NCBI GenBank assembly: GCA_902362725.1
Contig: CABIXM010000002.1
Span: 69,787-133,786, forward strand
Length of the DNA stretch: 64,000 bases
Source of the DNA: Clostridiaceae bacterium
GTDB taxonomy: Bacteria > Bacillota > Clostridia > Lachnospirales > Lachnospiraceae
Reading direction: 5' to 3'
Shown: one piece after another, positions 41,246-50,023 of the stretch
How positions within the stretch are numbered: position 1 is the first letter of the stretch
How the letters are laid out: every line of letters starts with the position of its first letter
Program-made: the position numbers and the translations under genes
The notes under the pieces: model-generated
Databases searched by the model: none
What the model saw: only the letters and a program-made list of their open reading frames with translations
What the model was told of the DNA's origin: nothing

Positions 41246-41755
41246 TCATTTTCTCACAATATCGTAGTTTCCGTTCGAAAACCGGATAATATATATCTGA
41301 TGTCCGGTCTCCAGCCTCTTTGCCCTTAAATATAACTGCTCCCAGTAACTGATCACTACCCGGCACTCTTCGCCGTCACAATCCATGTTGAGAATCCGTT
41401 CCCCATCTGTTCCTTTACTGAATCCCAGGAAAATTCCTTCTCTTACATCAAAATTTATGCCGTCCTCCAGTCTTCTCGATAGCTTTCTGGAAGTCCGGAT
41501 ATCTTTCAAAACAGAGACTGTCATCAGCATCAGAAGAATATACAAGCCGGTCTGTATCCATGTTCCCTCACCTATGATCGGTGAAGTTTTAAATTTCCAA
41601 CATGCGTACCCCACTATACATCCTAAAGTCAAAAATACATGCTGCTTAAAAGCAAGTTGTTGAATTTTAGTTGTATACTTGTTAAATAGAATCATCTGTA
41701 ACTTTGTACTGGTCTCATCTCCTCCAGACTCAAATCCATATATTTTACTGTTCAT
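41246..41755 (-). CDS. membrane protein, 169 aa, in the partition operon
   Basis: The ATG at 41755 follows GGAGGG and overlaps the upstream stop (ATGA), so translation is coupled. Two hydrophobic segments (about residues 40-60 and 68-88) are followed by a soluble strand-rich part of about 80 residues (GIFLGFSKGTDGERILNMDCDGEECRVVISYWEQLYLR). It resembles a PH-like or other small beta domain on a two-span anchor, but I do not recognise a family. Lies 13 bp before parA. Confidence 0.65.
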   Translation of the reverse strand: MNSKIYGFESGGDETSTKLQMILFNKYTTKIQQLAFKQHVFLTLGCIVGYACWKFKTSPIIGEGTWIQTGLYILLMLMTVSVLKDIRTSRKLSRRLEDGINFDVREGIFLGFSKGTDGERILNMDCDGEECRVVISYWEQLYLRAKRLETGHQIYIIRFSNGNYDIVRK

Positions 41756-42111
41756 GCCACACCCTCCGGACCATACCACCGATACCGCGTATACCCTTTG
41801 GGAACTGTCGGAAGAAACTCCATCAAATCATCTTCTCCTGGTCCCTTCACCAGATATAATTTTCGGTATATCTCTATTTCCTCCTTACTTCTGAACGTGA
41901 ACATATTATTTACATGGATGTACATTCCATCCGGCATTTCCACAACCAGGACCCCATCATATAACTGATCCATATTTAAGACTGAATTATCCGTGTCTTT
42001 ATGACACATCATCACACTGATTACCGTAGCCTCTACGTTGATGTTCTTATTATCGCGGTAATCAACAACCCACACTTTATCGCCCTTTTTCCATAAGTGA
42101 TAATCTCTCAT
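41752..42111 (-). CDS. hypothetical protein, 119 aa
   Basis: I chose the ATG at 42111 (MRDYHLWKKGDKVWVVDYRDNK), preceded by AGGAGG and AGAGGA and overlapping the upstream stop by ATGA; a start nine codons earlier is possible. The N-terminus looks like a small SH3-like/KOW-type beta fold (KGDKVWVVDYRDNKNINVEATVISV). Cytosolic. No named family. Second gene of the partition operon. Confidence 0.65.
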   Translation of the reverse strand: MRDYHLWKKGDKVWVVDYRDNKNINVEATVISVMMCHKDTDNSVLNMDQLYDGVLVVEMPDGMYIHVNNMFTFRSKEEIEIYRKLYLVKGPGEDDLMEFLPTVPKGYTRYRWYGPEGVA

Positions 42112-42854
42112 TCCTCTTTTAACCTCCTTTTTTGCCATTTCATATATTTTTTACTTGCTCCCGCAATACGAATATTCTCTCCCAGCGGGCTTGCGCTCAG
42201 CTCTGTTGTAATATAGTGGATAAAGTGATCTTTCCCATTTGTCTGCCTTTCTCTTAGACTAATCTGTGTGTTTCCATTATTGCGAATAATCCTTGTTTCT
42301 CCTATTTCCAAACGCGACTCTTCCAGTTCGTCCCGTATTTCCGCTTTTAGAAGATAACAGTTACTTTTTCGTTTCGGAGGCATAAATGTCGGGACATATA
42401 AAAGAGTCGTTGTTGCCATATCATAATCCCAGATAATTTCTATACTTTCCAGTAGCTGCAATTCATCAAAATTTCCAACTCGTATAACAATTCCAATGTC
42501 ACTAACCTGTTTTCCACCCTCCACATACAGAAGCTGCTTTTCAAAATCTTCTGACTGAAATCTGTTTTTCGCTACTCTTACAGATCCGTACCTGCTCCCT
42601 GCGATTGCTACTCTTCGGTTCTGGAACGGATGCATTTCTGTAGTATAAATATTGGTTTGCTTGTTCTTATGGGTTTGATACACATTCACCATGCAACAGG
42701 ACTCATCATACTTCTGCGTATCTATCTTTTCACAGTTCCGCTGCAATATAGGCTGCAGGATCAAGAAAAAATCTTCATCCAGATTTGCTGCCGGATATAT
42801 TTCCCTGACTATACCCCGAACATATTCCTTATGTGCCACATAGCTTTTATTCAT
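42108..42854 (-). CDS. hypothetical protein, 248 aa, first gene of the partition operon
   Basis: ATG at 42854 follows AAGGGGAG. The sequence is strand-rich and basic with no signal or membrane segment; YVRGIVREIYPAANLDEDFFLIL and GIVIRVGNFDELQLLESIEIIWDYDMATTT are recognisable blocks but match no family I know. Its leader carries the palindrome at 42878-42902, and the promoter lies at 42957-42984. It could be a replication or control protein of the element, judged only by position ahead of parA and parB. Confidence 0.65.
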   Translation of the reverse strand: MNKSYVAHKEYVRGIVREIYPAANLDEDFFLILQPILQRNCEKIDTQKYDESCCMVNVYQTHKNKQTNIYTTEMHPFQNRRVAIAGSRYGSVRVAKNRFQSEDFEKQLLYVEGGKQVSDIGIVIRVGNFDELQLLESIEIIWDYDMATTTLLYVPTFMPPKRKSNCYLLKAEIRDELEESRLEIGETRIIRNNGNTQISLRERQTNGKDHFIHYITTELSASPLGENIRIAGASKKYMKWQKRRLKEE

Positions 42855-42877
42855 GTTCTTCGTCTCCCCTTTTTCTC

Positions 42878-42902
42878 ACTTGTGTACACCGTGTACACAA
42901 GT
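42878..42902. promoter_or_regulatory. 25-bp palindromic operator, copy 2
   Basis: Same 12-base arms and central base as at 37404-37428. It lies 24 bases before the first gene of the partition operon and about 50 bases downstream of the -10 at 42957, a place where a bound protein would block transcription or where a ParB centromere would be expected. Confidence 0.85.
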
Positions 42903-42956
42903 TGTTTTCTCACATATGGTTTTTACCGTGATTTTTTCGTCTGTCCTGTTGTCTGC

Positions 42957-42984
42957 ATTTTACCTATTTTCGTTGCAATGTCAA
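42957..42984 (-). promoter_or_regulatory. promoter of the partition operon
   Basis: TTGACA (42979-42984) and TAAAAT (42957-42962) on the minus strand are 16 bp apart. The leader of about 90 nt contains the palindrome at 42878-42902. Confidence 0.75.
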
Positions 42985-43093
42985 ATTATTTTGATTTTTA
43001 CTGCCATTTTCTTAAATGTGATATTGGCTTGACTTTTTTACCACTTTTTCCTCATATCTGAAAAACATATAGCCAATTTCAGAAATGAGATTT

Positions 43094-44410
43094 TTATTCT
43101 ATAACATTTTCCTTTTGCCACCCAAGTTTGATACTATCCATTCTCGTTGACTCGTAATAATAGAGCCTTTTCAATTTTCCTCCTAAAATTTCCTGCAGAT
43201 ATGGTCCGTACTCCTCAAAGGTGATCAGATAATATTCCTCATCCTTTTCCAACAGCTCCCTGAGCTGATTCAATTCCAGATCTGTCAGGCGGTATACATT
43301 ATGCTTTTTACCAGCCTGTCCCCAGCTCACGCCGCATCTATCCCACTCGTTCATCCAGATCCAGTTTTCTCCCGTTTCTGCTGCTATTTTGTTAAATGCC
43401 TTTTCCTCTCTCTGGGCTATAAGGTCTTCTGCAAAAACATGGGACAGAAGTCTCTTCATTTGTGGGATCATTTGATCATTCTCAAGTGTAAGATAATACA
43501 TTTTTGAAAAGTTTCTGATATTTCCTGAATACAGTAATTTACTGCTAAGATAATGTATTTTATCTTCCGTAGCTTCCGTTGGCATCTCCTTTGTGTTTCC
43601 CCACACAAGTTTTTTCAGGTTTGTCCCATAGCGATGTCCAAATACAATTCCGATAATCTCCTTTTCCTGTACCTTCAATCCACCCTCTTCCATTCCAAAC
43701 CCGTAAAATAATCTTGAAAGTCCCAGCACTGCCGTATCTTCACAACTGTTATTCCAGCGCAGCATCCGCTCCATGGTGTTATAACAGATGAAAATTCTAT
43801 CCCTATAAATCAATACTCCTTCCATTCGTGACATTTTAAACATATCGCCCAAGTTCATTTGCATAGCTGCATACCTTATTTCCTGGGATGTGAAATAAAT
43901 TCCTTCCTGAAAAAGTTCCTGGCTGCTATATTCCTTTTTCTTTCCATTCGGAGCGTAATGCCATCCTTCATATCGAGAATACAATTTTTTTAAAATCTTT
44001 TTCTCATTTAAGAGATCTTCCAAGGTACTCCTCAAATTAGGACTTGCTAAAATGTCGCATCTCTCCATTGCAAGGTAAACCTCTCCACTTCTGGCCTGCT
44101 CCCTGGCTTCTCTCTCATAGAACTGATGTCTTCTCCTGTTTACCGGATTTATCTCATATCTGGAATCCGTATGTTCCAATACTGCAAATCCTTTTTCTGT
44201 CAGGTAACAGTATCTCTTACCTGCGAGTTTAAAATATTCTATGTACCCCTTATTCTCCAACCAGCGAAATGTATCTCGTATATAGCGTTCATTGTAGGCA
44301 AGAGTATTTTTATTGGTCATCATCTTACGTGGTAAAATAATCCCAAAATACAATTCAAGTATAAATTTCAGAGACAATGAGCCTCCTCGTAATTTCTTAT
44401 GTTCTCCCAT
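43094..44410 (-). CDS. winged-helix (replication-relaxation-like) protein, 438 aa
   Basis: The first 90 residues, LSLKFILELYFGIILPRKMM...AYNERYIRDTFRWLENKGYIEYFKLAGKRYCYLTEKGFAVLE, look like a winged helix of the Replic_Relax type: helices, then a wing with Y-x-LTEKG. The following 340 residues are not recognised; they hold several aromatic-rich helical stretches. Replic_Relax proteins occur on plasmids and ICEs and were linked to relaxation of replication control or to early transfer. Cytosolic. ATG at 44410 follows AGAGGAAG. The upstream region holds a repeat pair at 44452 and 44517 around a TATAAT. Confidence 0.7.
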   Translation of the reverse strand: MGEHKKLRGGSLSLKFILELYFGIILPRKMMTNKNTLAYNERYIRDTFRWLENKGYIEYFKLAGKRYCYLTEKGFAVLEHTDSRYEINPVNRRRHQFYEREAREQARSGEVYLAMERCDILASPNLRSTLEDLLNEKKILKKLYSRYEGWHYAPNGKKKEYSSQELFQEGIYFTSQEIRYAAMQMNLGDMFKMSRMEGVLIYRDRIFICYNTMERMLRWNNSCEDTAVLGLSRLFYGFGMEEGGLKVQEKEIIGIVFGHRYGTNLKKLVWGNTKEMPTEATEDKIHYLSSKLLYSGNIRNFSKMYYLTLENDQMIPQMKRLLSHVFAEDLIAQREEKAFNKIAAETGENWIWMNEWDRCGVSWGQAGKKHNVYRLTDLELNQLRELLEKDEEYYLITFEEYGPYLQEILGGKLKRLYYYESTRMDSIKLGWQKENVIE

Positions 44411-44451
44411 GTTGTTTTTTCTTCCTCTCTTCCACTCTCTATCCCTTATTC

Positions 44452-44531
44452 TTTGAGCAAAAGTATTATTATAAATCGGTATATTTTATGAGATGATTTT
44501 TTTACTTTTGAGGAAAAGTATACTCTGTAAT
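44452..44531. promoter_or_regulatory. direct repeat pair flanking a possible promoter
   Basis: The 15-base word TTTGAGCAAAAGTAT (44452-44466) recurs at 44517-44531 with one change. Between them a minus-strand TATAAT sits about 60 bases before the winged-helix gene. The pair could be operators of that promoter; no good -35 is seen. Confidence 0.5.
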
Positions 44532-44580
44532 TTTCCCACCCGATTTTCCTTGAAAATCCAGCATTTTTGTTCTTTTTTTA

Positions 44581-44621
44581 CCCTCCGTTTTTATGTTTTC
44601 ATTGAATATAAAAACGGAGGG
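44581..44621. repeat. 14-bp inverted repeat in intergenic region
   Basis: CCCTCCGTTTTTAT and its complement are separated by 13 bases, after the gene ending at 44688 and before the winged-helix gene. It may be a terminator stem, although no clean T-run follows. The rest of 44411-44687 holds no gene. Confidence 0.55.
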
Positions 44622-44687
44622 TTTAATGATTTTGTAATCATAGAAAACGGCATGTTTTTTTTGATTTTTCACACAAAAATGGAGTGC

Positions 44688-45308
44688 TTAACTCTCCTCT
44701 ATTTTTGTCATGAAGCCCCCTATCTTCCTTCCCGGAACAATATAGACTTTGCAGCATTCCTCTCCTGTCTTGCAGGGCAACGTTGCATATAACACCTGTA
44801 TTCTCGCAGCATTATCATCAAGTTTCAAGGCTGTTGCGATTCCATCTGTAATATGATGTGCCTCTGTATTATCGTTATCAAACCGCCTCACCAACCGTTC
44901 TTCGTGCCGTCTCACATAGCATAGGTATAACCTTTCATCTGCTGAAAATTTCATTTCCCTTTTTGCCATATAAACGGCCAACTGGCTCTGTACAACGTCT
45001 CTCAGATACCAGCAATCATTATTTCTCCGATTCAATAATTCCGGCAGCCGAATTACAATAATCCCAGCTTCTTCTCCTACAGATACCAATATGGACTCAG
45101 GCTCCATCGAATGTTTTACCATATCCACATAGTCCCTTTTCTTTAGTCGCTTTCGAATAGCGGCTGCTATCATTTCCACATTATGAAGAATCCTTTCTTC
45201 ATCCAGAGCTATCATAATCTCACAACCACTCTTCTGATACTTTTGTATGATTTTAATAGAGCTGTCCAAATATTTCTTTATATTACTGATTGAACTGGGA
45301 TATTCCAT
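44688..45308 (-). CDS. hypothetical protein, 206 aa
   Basis: Start at 45308 (MEYPSSISNIKKYLDSSIKIIQKY) follows GGAGG. Soluble and basic; YVDMVKHSMEPESILVSVGEEAGIIVIRLPELLNRRN is a possible alpha/beta core. I do not recognise it. It follows the upstream winged-helix-like gene by one base and probably works with it. Confidence 0.62.
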   Translation of the reverse strand: MEYPSSISNIKKYLDSSIKIIQKYQKSGCEIMIALDEERILHNVEMIAAAIRKRLKKRDYVDMVKHSMEPESILVSVGEEAGIIVIRLPELLNRRNNDCWYLRDVVQSQLAVYMAKREMKFSADERLYLCYVRRHEERLVRRFDNDNTEAHHITDGIATALKLDDNAARIQVLYATLPCKTGEECCKVYIVPGRKIGGFMTKIEES

Positions 45309-45309
45309 T

Positions 45310-45900
45310 TCAAATATCCCTCCATGCTTCCTCACCGCGGAATGTTTTTAATATCTTCATCCTCTCATCCGGATTCTTCTCTTCCTGATCTATATGTAAG
45401 ACATGTGTAAATCCCATTCTCTGAAGCTTTTCCAGCCCTTCCGGATCTTCCAGCACTGCAATTCTACAATCCTCTCTATCATATTCACTTTCAGGTATTT
45501 CCTTTATGAGCCTGCAAATTGCTGTTTCCTGATATCTGGGTATATAAACCGCCTGAACAATTTTATTCTTCCCGTTAATGTATGTAAGTTGAAATGTCTT
45601 TAATAGATTCATCTTAAAATTTTGACTATACGGCATTGCATCAAGCAAAACCCAGAACAACGACATCTCCATTTTATTTGTTTCATCAAGCTTTTTTACT
45701 GGATTTCTGGATAAATAACATCTATCCCCTTCCTGATATTCATATAACTGTCCCCTTCTAAGGAGTCCATGAAGAGCCTTTTTTATAACCATTTCTCCCT
45801 GTCCATAGGCATCTAAGGCTTCCGCATACCATACGACTTGCGTTCGTTCCAAGACTTGCACTCTATCCAATAATTCCAGTATTACTTCCGAATATACCAT
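45310..45900 (-). CDS. winged-helix-like protein, 196 aa
   Basis: The first 65 residues (EVILELLDRVQVLERTQVVWYAEALDAYGQGEMVIKKALHGLLRRGQLYEYQEGDRCYLS, shortened) read as a winged helix with a wing ending in Y-L-S; this resembles N-termini annotated DUF5697 on Clostridia elements. The second half is an alpha/beta part with CRIAVLEDPEGLEKLQRMGFTHVLHID, similar to a small Rossmann-like unit. Probably a DNA-binding regulator. ATG at 45900 follows AAGGGG. A cluster of ATGAGAYAAA motifs lies upstream. Confidence 0.62.
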   Translation of the reverse strand: MVYSEVILELLDRVQVLERTQVVWYAEALDAYGQGEMVIKKALHGLLRRGQLYEYQEGDRCYLSRNPVKKLDETNKMEMSLFWVLLDAMPYSQNFKMNLLKTFQLTYINGKNKIVQAVYIPRYQETAICRLIKEIPESEYDREDCRIAVLEDPEGLEKLQRMGFTHVLHIDQEEKNPDERMKILKTFRGEEAWRDI

Positions 45901-45963
45901 TTCTATCCCCTTCCGCTTCTTGAGCTTTGCATTTTACTCATTTTTGTATCATTTCTGCTTATT

Positions 45964-46050
45964 TTGAGATAAATATGAGGGATTTTATTCCGACATCATA
46001 TTTATCTCATTTTTGATTCATTTTTATATAAATTTATCTCATTTTTGATT
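45964..46050. promoter_or_regulatory. second cluster of ATGAGAYAAA-type motifs
   Basis: The 19-base word ATTTATCTCATTTTTGATT occurs at 46000-46018 and at 46032-46050 in direct order, and an inverted copy (TTGAGATAAATATGAG) lies at about 45963-45978. The cluster sits between the virB4 stop and the start at 45900. It matches the cluster at 37577-37621. Confidence 0.65.
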
Positions 46051-48673
46051 AAACAATCATATTACGCTGCCTTTTCCTTTTTTTCGCTATGGCTGCAAGG
46101 ATTTTAGGATCCGTCGAGAACAATTCACATTCAGAATCTGACGCTTTAAAATCCACTGCAACATTGCTGTGATTCACGCACACAAGTCCCTTTCCTTTAC
46201 TAAATTGCTTGACCATGTTAATCTCTGCCTGATCCAGTTCCAATGTTTCCTGAACCCTTTTAGCCTCCTCTTCTTCCAGACCCATAACAATCTTAAATTT
46301 ACATGCGTTGATAATGCCTCTTCCATAAGCACCATCCTGATAAGAAAAGAAGTCATTCAGATCCTGTGTACTACAAATAGCAGCTCCGCCATAGCCTCGT
46401 ATCAGCTTAAAAATATTTAATACGAAGTCCGCTGCCACACTGCTTGCTCCAGCACCAATCAACGCCCAGATTTCATCCATGAATATTGCTTTTCTCATCG
46501 TTTTATCTTCTCTTACTTTATCCCATACATAATCCATAACAATATACATTCCTGCCGGGAGAAGTTCTTTTGACAGAAAATCCAGATCAAATACAATATA
46601 CAGATTATCCAGATCTACATTTGTTTGTCCATTAAAAGCTGACTCTGATCCGTGAACCAACGGTTCCATAATTTGCTCAATTCTTTCCATGTTAGGCATC
46701 TCTTTTAAGACATTCTGTAAATCCTCAAGAATTGGCATCTCTTTATACTTTCCAGGATTATTTGGATCTAAAAGCGAATCATTATTTTTCGTTATCCCCT
46801 TTTTTGCGTAGGTGCTAATCAACGCTGTATCCAACGACTGCTTTTCCTCCAGAGAAATATCCGGAACAAGCAATGAAAAGAAAGTCTTAACTGAACCTAT
46901 CTTCTGTGACAGCAACGATTGTTCAATGTCGTTACCATACAGTAATCTCATATTTTCATCTTGTGGCTTTCGTATTTCAAGGATGTTAATGCAATGATAT
47001 GAGCCTCCGCTGACAATAATATACTGTCCTCCAACCGCGTCGCAACATGGTTTGAACTCAACACCCTTTTTAGGAATTATACAGAATACCTGGTATTGCT
47101 TCAGCCTCAGTCTCTCGCTCATGCATTGGGTCGTAAATGTTTTTCCTGATCCTGATGACCCAAGAATTGCCATATTTGCATTTCGATAAAGATCTGAATT
47201 AAAAATATCCACCAATGTCGCACTATGATTTATATCGTTTACGCCCAGAAAAATTCCATTTGTATCGCACATGGAATAACTCGTAAGCATATATGAGCTG
47301 GCGGCATCCATGGTCAACATATTCTGTCGGCTCTTCTGGAAAAAGTAATTATCCAGCCACCCACACGGCAGCGTACTCATAAAAGCTTCCTCTTGATGAA
47401 ATCTGGCCAAAAACATCTTCATATCATTTTGCACGACCCGACTCGCCATCTCTTTATAAATATAACGTGCATTTCTTAAAGAATTTGCTGAAATCGTTAT
47501 CATGATACACATATAGTAAAAATCCTGACCTGCCTTAAAACCCTCTTTAAAATAGAATCCTGTTGTCACGGCATCAGTCGCTGCTTCATAGGACTCAGAT
47601 GTGTCTTCTATTGTATCCATAGACACTCTGCTGTGCCGGATCGTTCTGTTAAGCTGTCCACTAATCTCTTCTTTGTTTCTCTTTTCCAACCAGAGATCCA
47701 CATCAATTCCCTCACCCGCTTCCACCAGGGGCGATAACCAACCACTCGGTACGACCATTGGAAATTTATTGGATGGAATATACCCAATCATATAATATGT
47801 TCCATCTACTACAACATAATCTGGATGACTCAAATCTATATATCCGGGAGAGAAGTATTCTACTGCAGGTATGTATGGAGGGTTATCAATTCCTACGTTT
47901 GCTTCCCTGCAATACGCTTTCATCACATTCAATACATGTTCTTTACAGCTTTCTTCCTGACTTTTTTTCCGACAAATAATATCATATAAAATTTCTATTA
48001 CTGCCATATCCTCCTGATCCTGTGTTGGATCGTTCGGATCAACTTCAAGCGAAACTGCTTCATTCCCTATAAGATGGAACTGTTTGACCAGGTTTTCCAT
48101 TTCACTATTCAGCCGCTGGGTTATCGCATATACATTTGAGGTAAGTCCTCTTTCTTCTTTCGGATCTAATGTGAGGATACAAAAAAAGCGCCTGGATACA
48201 CTTTCTGCCTCCGACACCTCTCTGATTAACTGCATCTGATCACTATGAACAATTTTACATTTGGGAACTTTTTCGCTTCGCTGTTCTTCTTTCAGTGTAT
48301 GGATGAATTTATCTATGTCCGCTTTTTTAGAAACAGATTTAAAATGTATTCTTGACGGAGCAATACGAAGCAAATTTGCAAATTTAGCAATAATCAATGC
48401 CTGCTCACTTGCTGGCTTTAAACTAAAATTTGTCGGTGACAATTCAATGATTTTGCTGTAAGTACCATCTTTCATGATGATGCAACCATTAAATACATCT
48501 TCTATCGGCAAAGTCATCTGTGTACTTTTACGCATTTTTACGGAATTAAGATATTCTTTCTCTCGGATCTCATCTGCCTTTTCTTCCCGCAGGGCTGTAT
48601 TGTGTTTTTGCATCATCCGTGTTATCACATTTGGGCGTGCCTCACGGTGTTCTCTTTTTTCATTTTTCTTCAT
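46049..48673 (-). CDS. virB4: VirB4-family T4SS ATPase
   Basis: The 874-residue protein has Walker A GSSGSGKT at 505-512 after NANMAILG, and Walker B with AIFMDEIWALIGAG near 730, followed by IRGYGGAAICSTQDLNDFF, all characteristic of VirB4/TraE/TcpF-type ATPases. It powers assembly of the conjugation channel at the inner face of the membrane. N-terminal half contains the expected CagE/VirB4 domain (MTLPIEDVFNGCIIMKDGTYSKIIEL). Length is normal. It lies downstream of two small T4SS membrane genes. Confidence 0.93.
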   Translation of the reverse strand: MKKNEKREHREARPNVITRMMQKHNTALREEKADEIREKEYLNSVKMRKSTQMTLPIEDVFNGCIIMKDGTYSKIIELSPTNFSLKPASEQALIIAKFANLLRIAPSRIHFKSVSKKADIDKFIHTLKEEQRSEKVPKCKIVHSDQMQLIREVSEAESVSRRFFCILTLDPKEERGLTSNVYAITQRLNSEMENLVKQFHLIGNEAVSLEVDPNDPTQDQEDMAVIEILYDIICRKKSQEESCKEHVLNVMKAYCREANVGIDNPPYIPAVEYFSPGYIDLSHPDYVVVDGTYYMIGYIPSNKFPMVVPSGWLSPLVEAGEGIDVDLWLEKRNKEEISGQLNRTIRHSRVSMDTIEDTSESYEAATDAVTTGFYFKEGFKAGQDFYYMCIMITISANSLRNARYIYKEMASRVVQNDMKMFLARFHQEEAFMSTLPCGWLDNYFFQKSRQNMLTMDAASSYMLTSYSMCDTNGIFLGVNDINHSATLVDIFNSDLYRNANMAILGSSGSGKTFTTQCMSERLRLKQYQVFCIIPKKGVEFKPCCDAVGGQYIIVSGGSYHCINILEIRKPQDENMRLLYGNDIEQSLLSQKIGSVKTFFSLLVPDISLEEKQSLDTALISTYAKKGITKNNDSLLDPNNPGKYKEMPILEDLQNVLKEMPNMERIEQIMEPLVHGSESAFNGQTNVDLDNLYIVFDLDFLSKELLPAGMYIVMDYVWDKVREDKTMRKAIFMDEIWALIGAGASSVAADFVLNIFKLIRGYGGAAICSTQDLNDFFSYQDGAYGRGIINACKFKIVMGLEEEEAKRVQETLELDQAEINMVKQFSKGKGLVCVNHSNVAVDFKASDSECELFSTDPKILAAIAKKRKRQRNMIV

Positions 48674-48689
48674 ATGTTTTCCCTACCAT

Positions 48690-49544
48690 TCACGACTCTA
48701 TTTCTTTGATTTCTACAATCTCCTGTACTTTTTCATTTTCGTCTTCTACCGGTGTAATAGTTTCTATAACTGGTGTTTCCTCTATTACCTCGATAACTTC
48801 CGGCTCATTTTCCTGTGCTATCTCTGATACTGGTTCTATCTCTATAATTTCAACTGGCCTTATATCTCCAGCTTTCTTTTTCTTTTTTGCCTCACGCCTT
48901 TTTTCTTTTTCCAGTTTTTTCAGACGCTTTTCCAAATCCCGCGCTTTCCTCTGTTCTGCTTTTCTAAGCAATCTTTCCTGTCTGGCCTCTTCTTCCGCTT
49001 CTTCACGTTCCTTTTTCTTTTCGGCAGCCGTTTTCAACGCTTCCGGTTTTTCCTTGTATCCAATATCATCTTCAAAAAAGACTTCATTTGAATCCCAGGC
49101 ATATTCCTCTTCTGACTCATCCTGCAGTTCATCCTCCACCTCTTCCCGTTTCAGCAGCTGCATGATTCTTTCTCTTGGGAGAATTTTTCTTTGTTTTTCT
49201 TTCAGATACTCCGGTTCTGCCTCCAGCTTTATTCTCGGATTATAATATGCAATTCGTTTCATCTGAAAAAATTTTACTAAAGTAATTGCAAATTCTGATG
49301 GATATTCTCCGTTATAGCCGATTGCTCCAACCAATAGACATACAGCAACTACCACAATGTAACCTGTCATACGATAATCTTTCGGTATCGGGAACATAGA
49401 AATCAATTTTACAAACGGCACACTCATAATCCCACCTTCCACCAGTCCCCGGAAAGATATAACATCCCCTATACGCCCCTTAGTAAAATAGTTCCGTGGA
49501 ATATTGTATGTCACTGCCTGTTCATTGTTATCATCTCTTGCCAT
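48690..49544 (-). CDS. T4SS inner-membrane protein with long charged coil, 284 aa
   Basis: Residues 1-35 are soluble, 37-52 and 58-76 form two membrane segments (GGIMSVPFVKLISMF and MTGYIVVVAVCLLVGAIG), a VirB3/PrgI-type arrangement directly before VirB4, where that component is expected. A long coiled coil (about 165-220, Glu/Lys/Arg-rich) and an acidic tail of EVIEVIEE type follow, which is unusual for VirB3-like proteins. ATG at 49544 after GGAGTGG overlaps the upstream gene by 34 bases. Confidence 0.75.
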   Translation of the reverse strand: MARDDNNEQAVTYNIPRNYFTKGRIGDVISFRGLVEGGIMSVPFVKLISMFPIPKDYRMTGYIVVVAVCLLVGAIGYNGEYPSEFAITLVKFFQMKRIAYYNPRIKLEAEPEYLKEKQRKILPRERIMQLLKREEVEDELQDESEEEYAWDSNEVFFEDDIGYKEKPEALKTAAEKKKEREEAEEEARQERLLRKAEQRKARDLEKRLKKLEKEKRREAKKKKKAGDIRPVEIIEIEPVSEIAQENEPEVIEVIEETPVIETITPVEDENEKVQEIVEIKEIES

Positions 49545-49939
49545 TGTTCACCACTCCATCTTTTCAAAAATAATCCTATTCGTGCAATTCCTATATCCAA
49601 TATTTTTTCAAGTGTCTTCCGTTCTGGTATCCCTTCCAGAACACCTACCCTTTGGTTATATGTAACTGAAACCGCTTTGCCGTTTTCTGATACCAAATAA
49701 AACCCATTGATATCTTCCTGATTCAGCACTTTTAAGAATTCTTCCATCCGCTGTAAATTTACACTTCCTGGGATAACTGTACTTAAAAGAACCGTTAATA
49801 TCTTATCCCTGTATGCCACATTAACCGCATACTGCCGTCCATAAGTAAATATATCTGCGCTTTCAAAACATTGTTCTTTCACCATCAATTCACTGTACTT
49901 ATCTAATGTACATTCCAACGGATCTGCAACAAAGCTCAT
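49511..49939 (-). CDS. small protein of the T4SS operon, 142 aa
   Basis: I place the start at the ATG at 49939 (MSFVADPLECTLDKYSELMVKEQ) after AAAGGG. A longer frame to 50017 would run through the hairpin and the palindrome and is not credible. The protein is soluble with strand-rich YAVNVAYRDKILTVLLSTVIPGSVNLQRMEEFLKVL. No family recognised. It overlaps the next gene by 34 bases and is the first gene after operator copy 3. Confidence 0.65.
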   Translation of the reverse strand: MSFVADPLECTLDKYSELMVKEQCFESADIFTYGRQYAVNVAYRDKILTVLLSTVIPGSVNLQRMEEFLKVLNQEDINGFYLVSENGKAVSVTYNQRVGVLEGIPERKTLEKILDIGIARIGLFLKRWSGEQWQEMITMNRQ

Positions 49940-49954
49940 ATCATTTCCCTTTCC

Positions 49955-49984
49955 AGGCAGATACCTTATTTCTGGTATCTGCCT
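49955..49984. repeat. hairpin between operator copy 3 and the T4SS genes
   Basis: AGGCAGATACC and its complement, 8 bases apart, directly precede the ribosome site of the gene starting at 49939. Without a T-run; might hide the ribosome site or act as a weak terminator after the S1-like gene. Confidence 0.6.
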
Positions 49985-49995
49985 ATAATCTTCAA

Positions 49996-50020
49996 CTTGT
50001 GTACACGGTGTACACAAGTT
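49996..50020. promoter_or_regulatory. 25-bp palindromic operator, copy 3
   Basis: Same arms as at 37404 and 42878, with the central base inverted (G instead of C on the plus strand). It lies between the S1-like gene and the virB3/virB4-like genes, 57 bases before the start at 49939. Confidence 0.85.
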
Positions 50021-50023
50021 GGG

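Noticed and set aside
49940..50017. N-terminal extension MCTPCTQVEDYRQ of the 142-aa T4SS gene
   Set aside because: It is translated from the palindrome and the hairpin; the ATG at 49939 has a good ribosome site.
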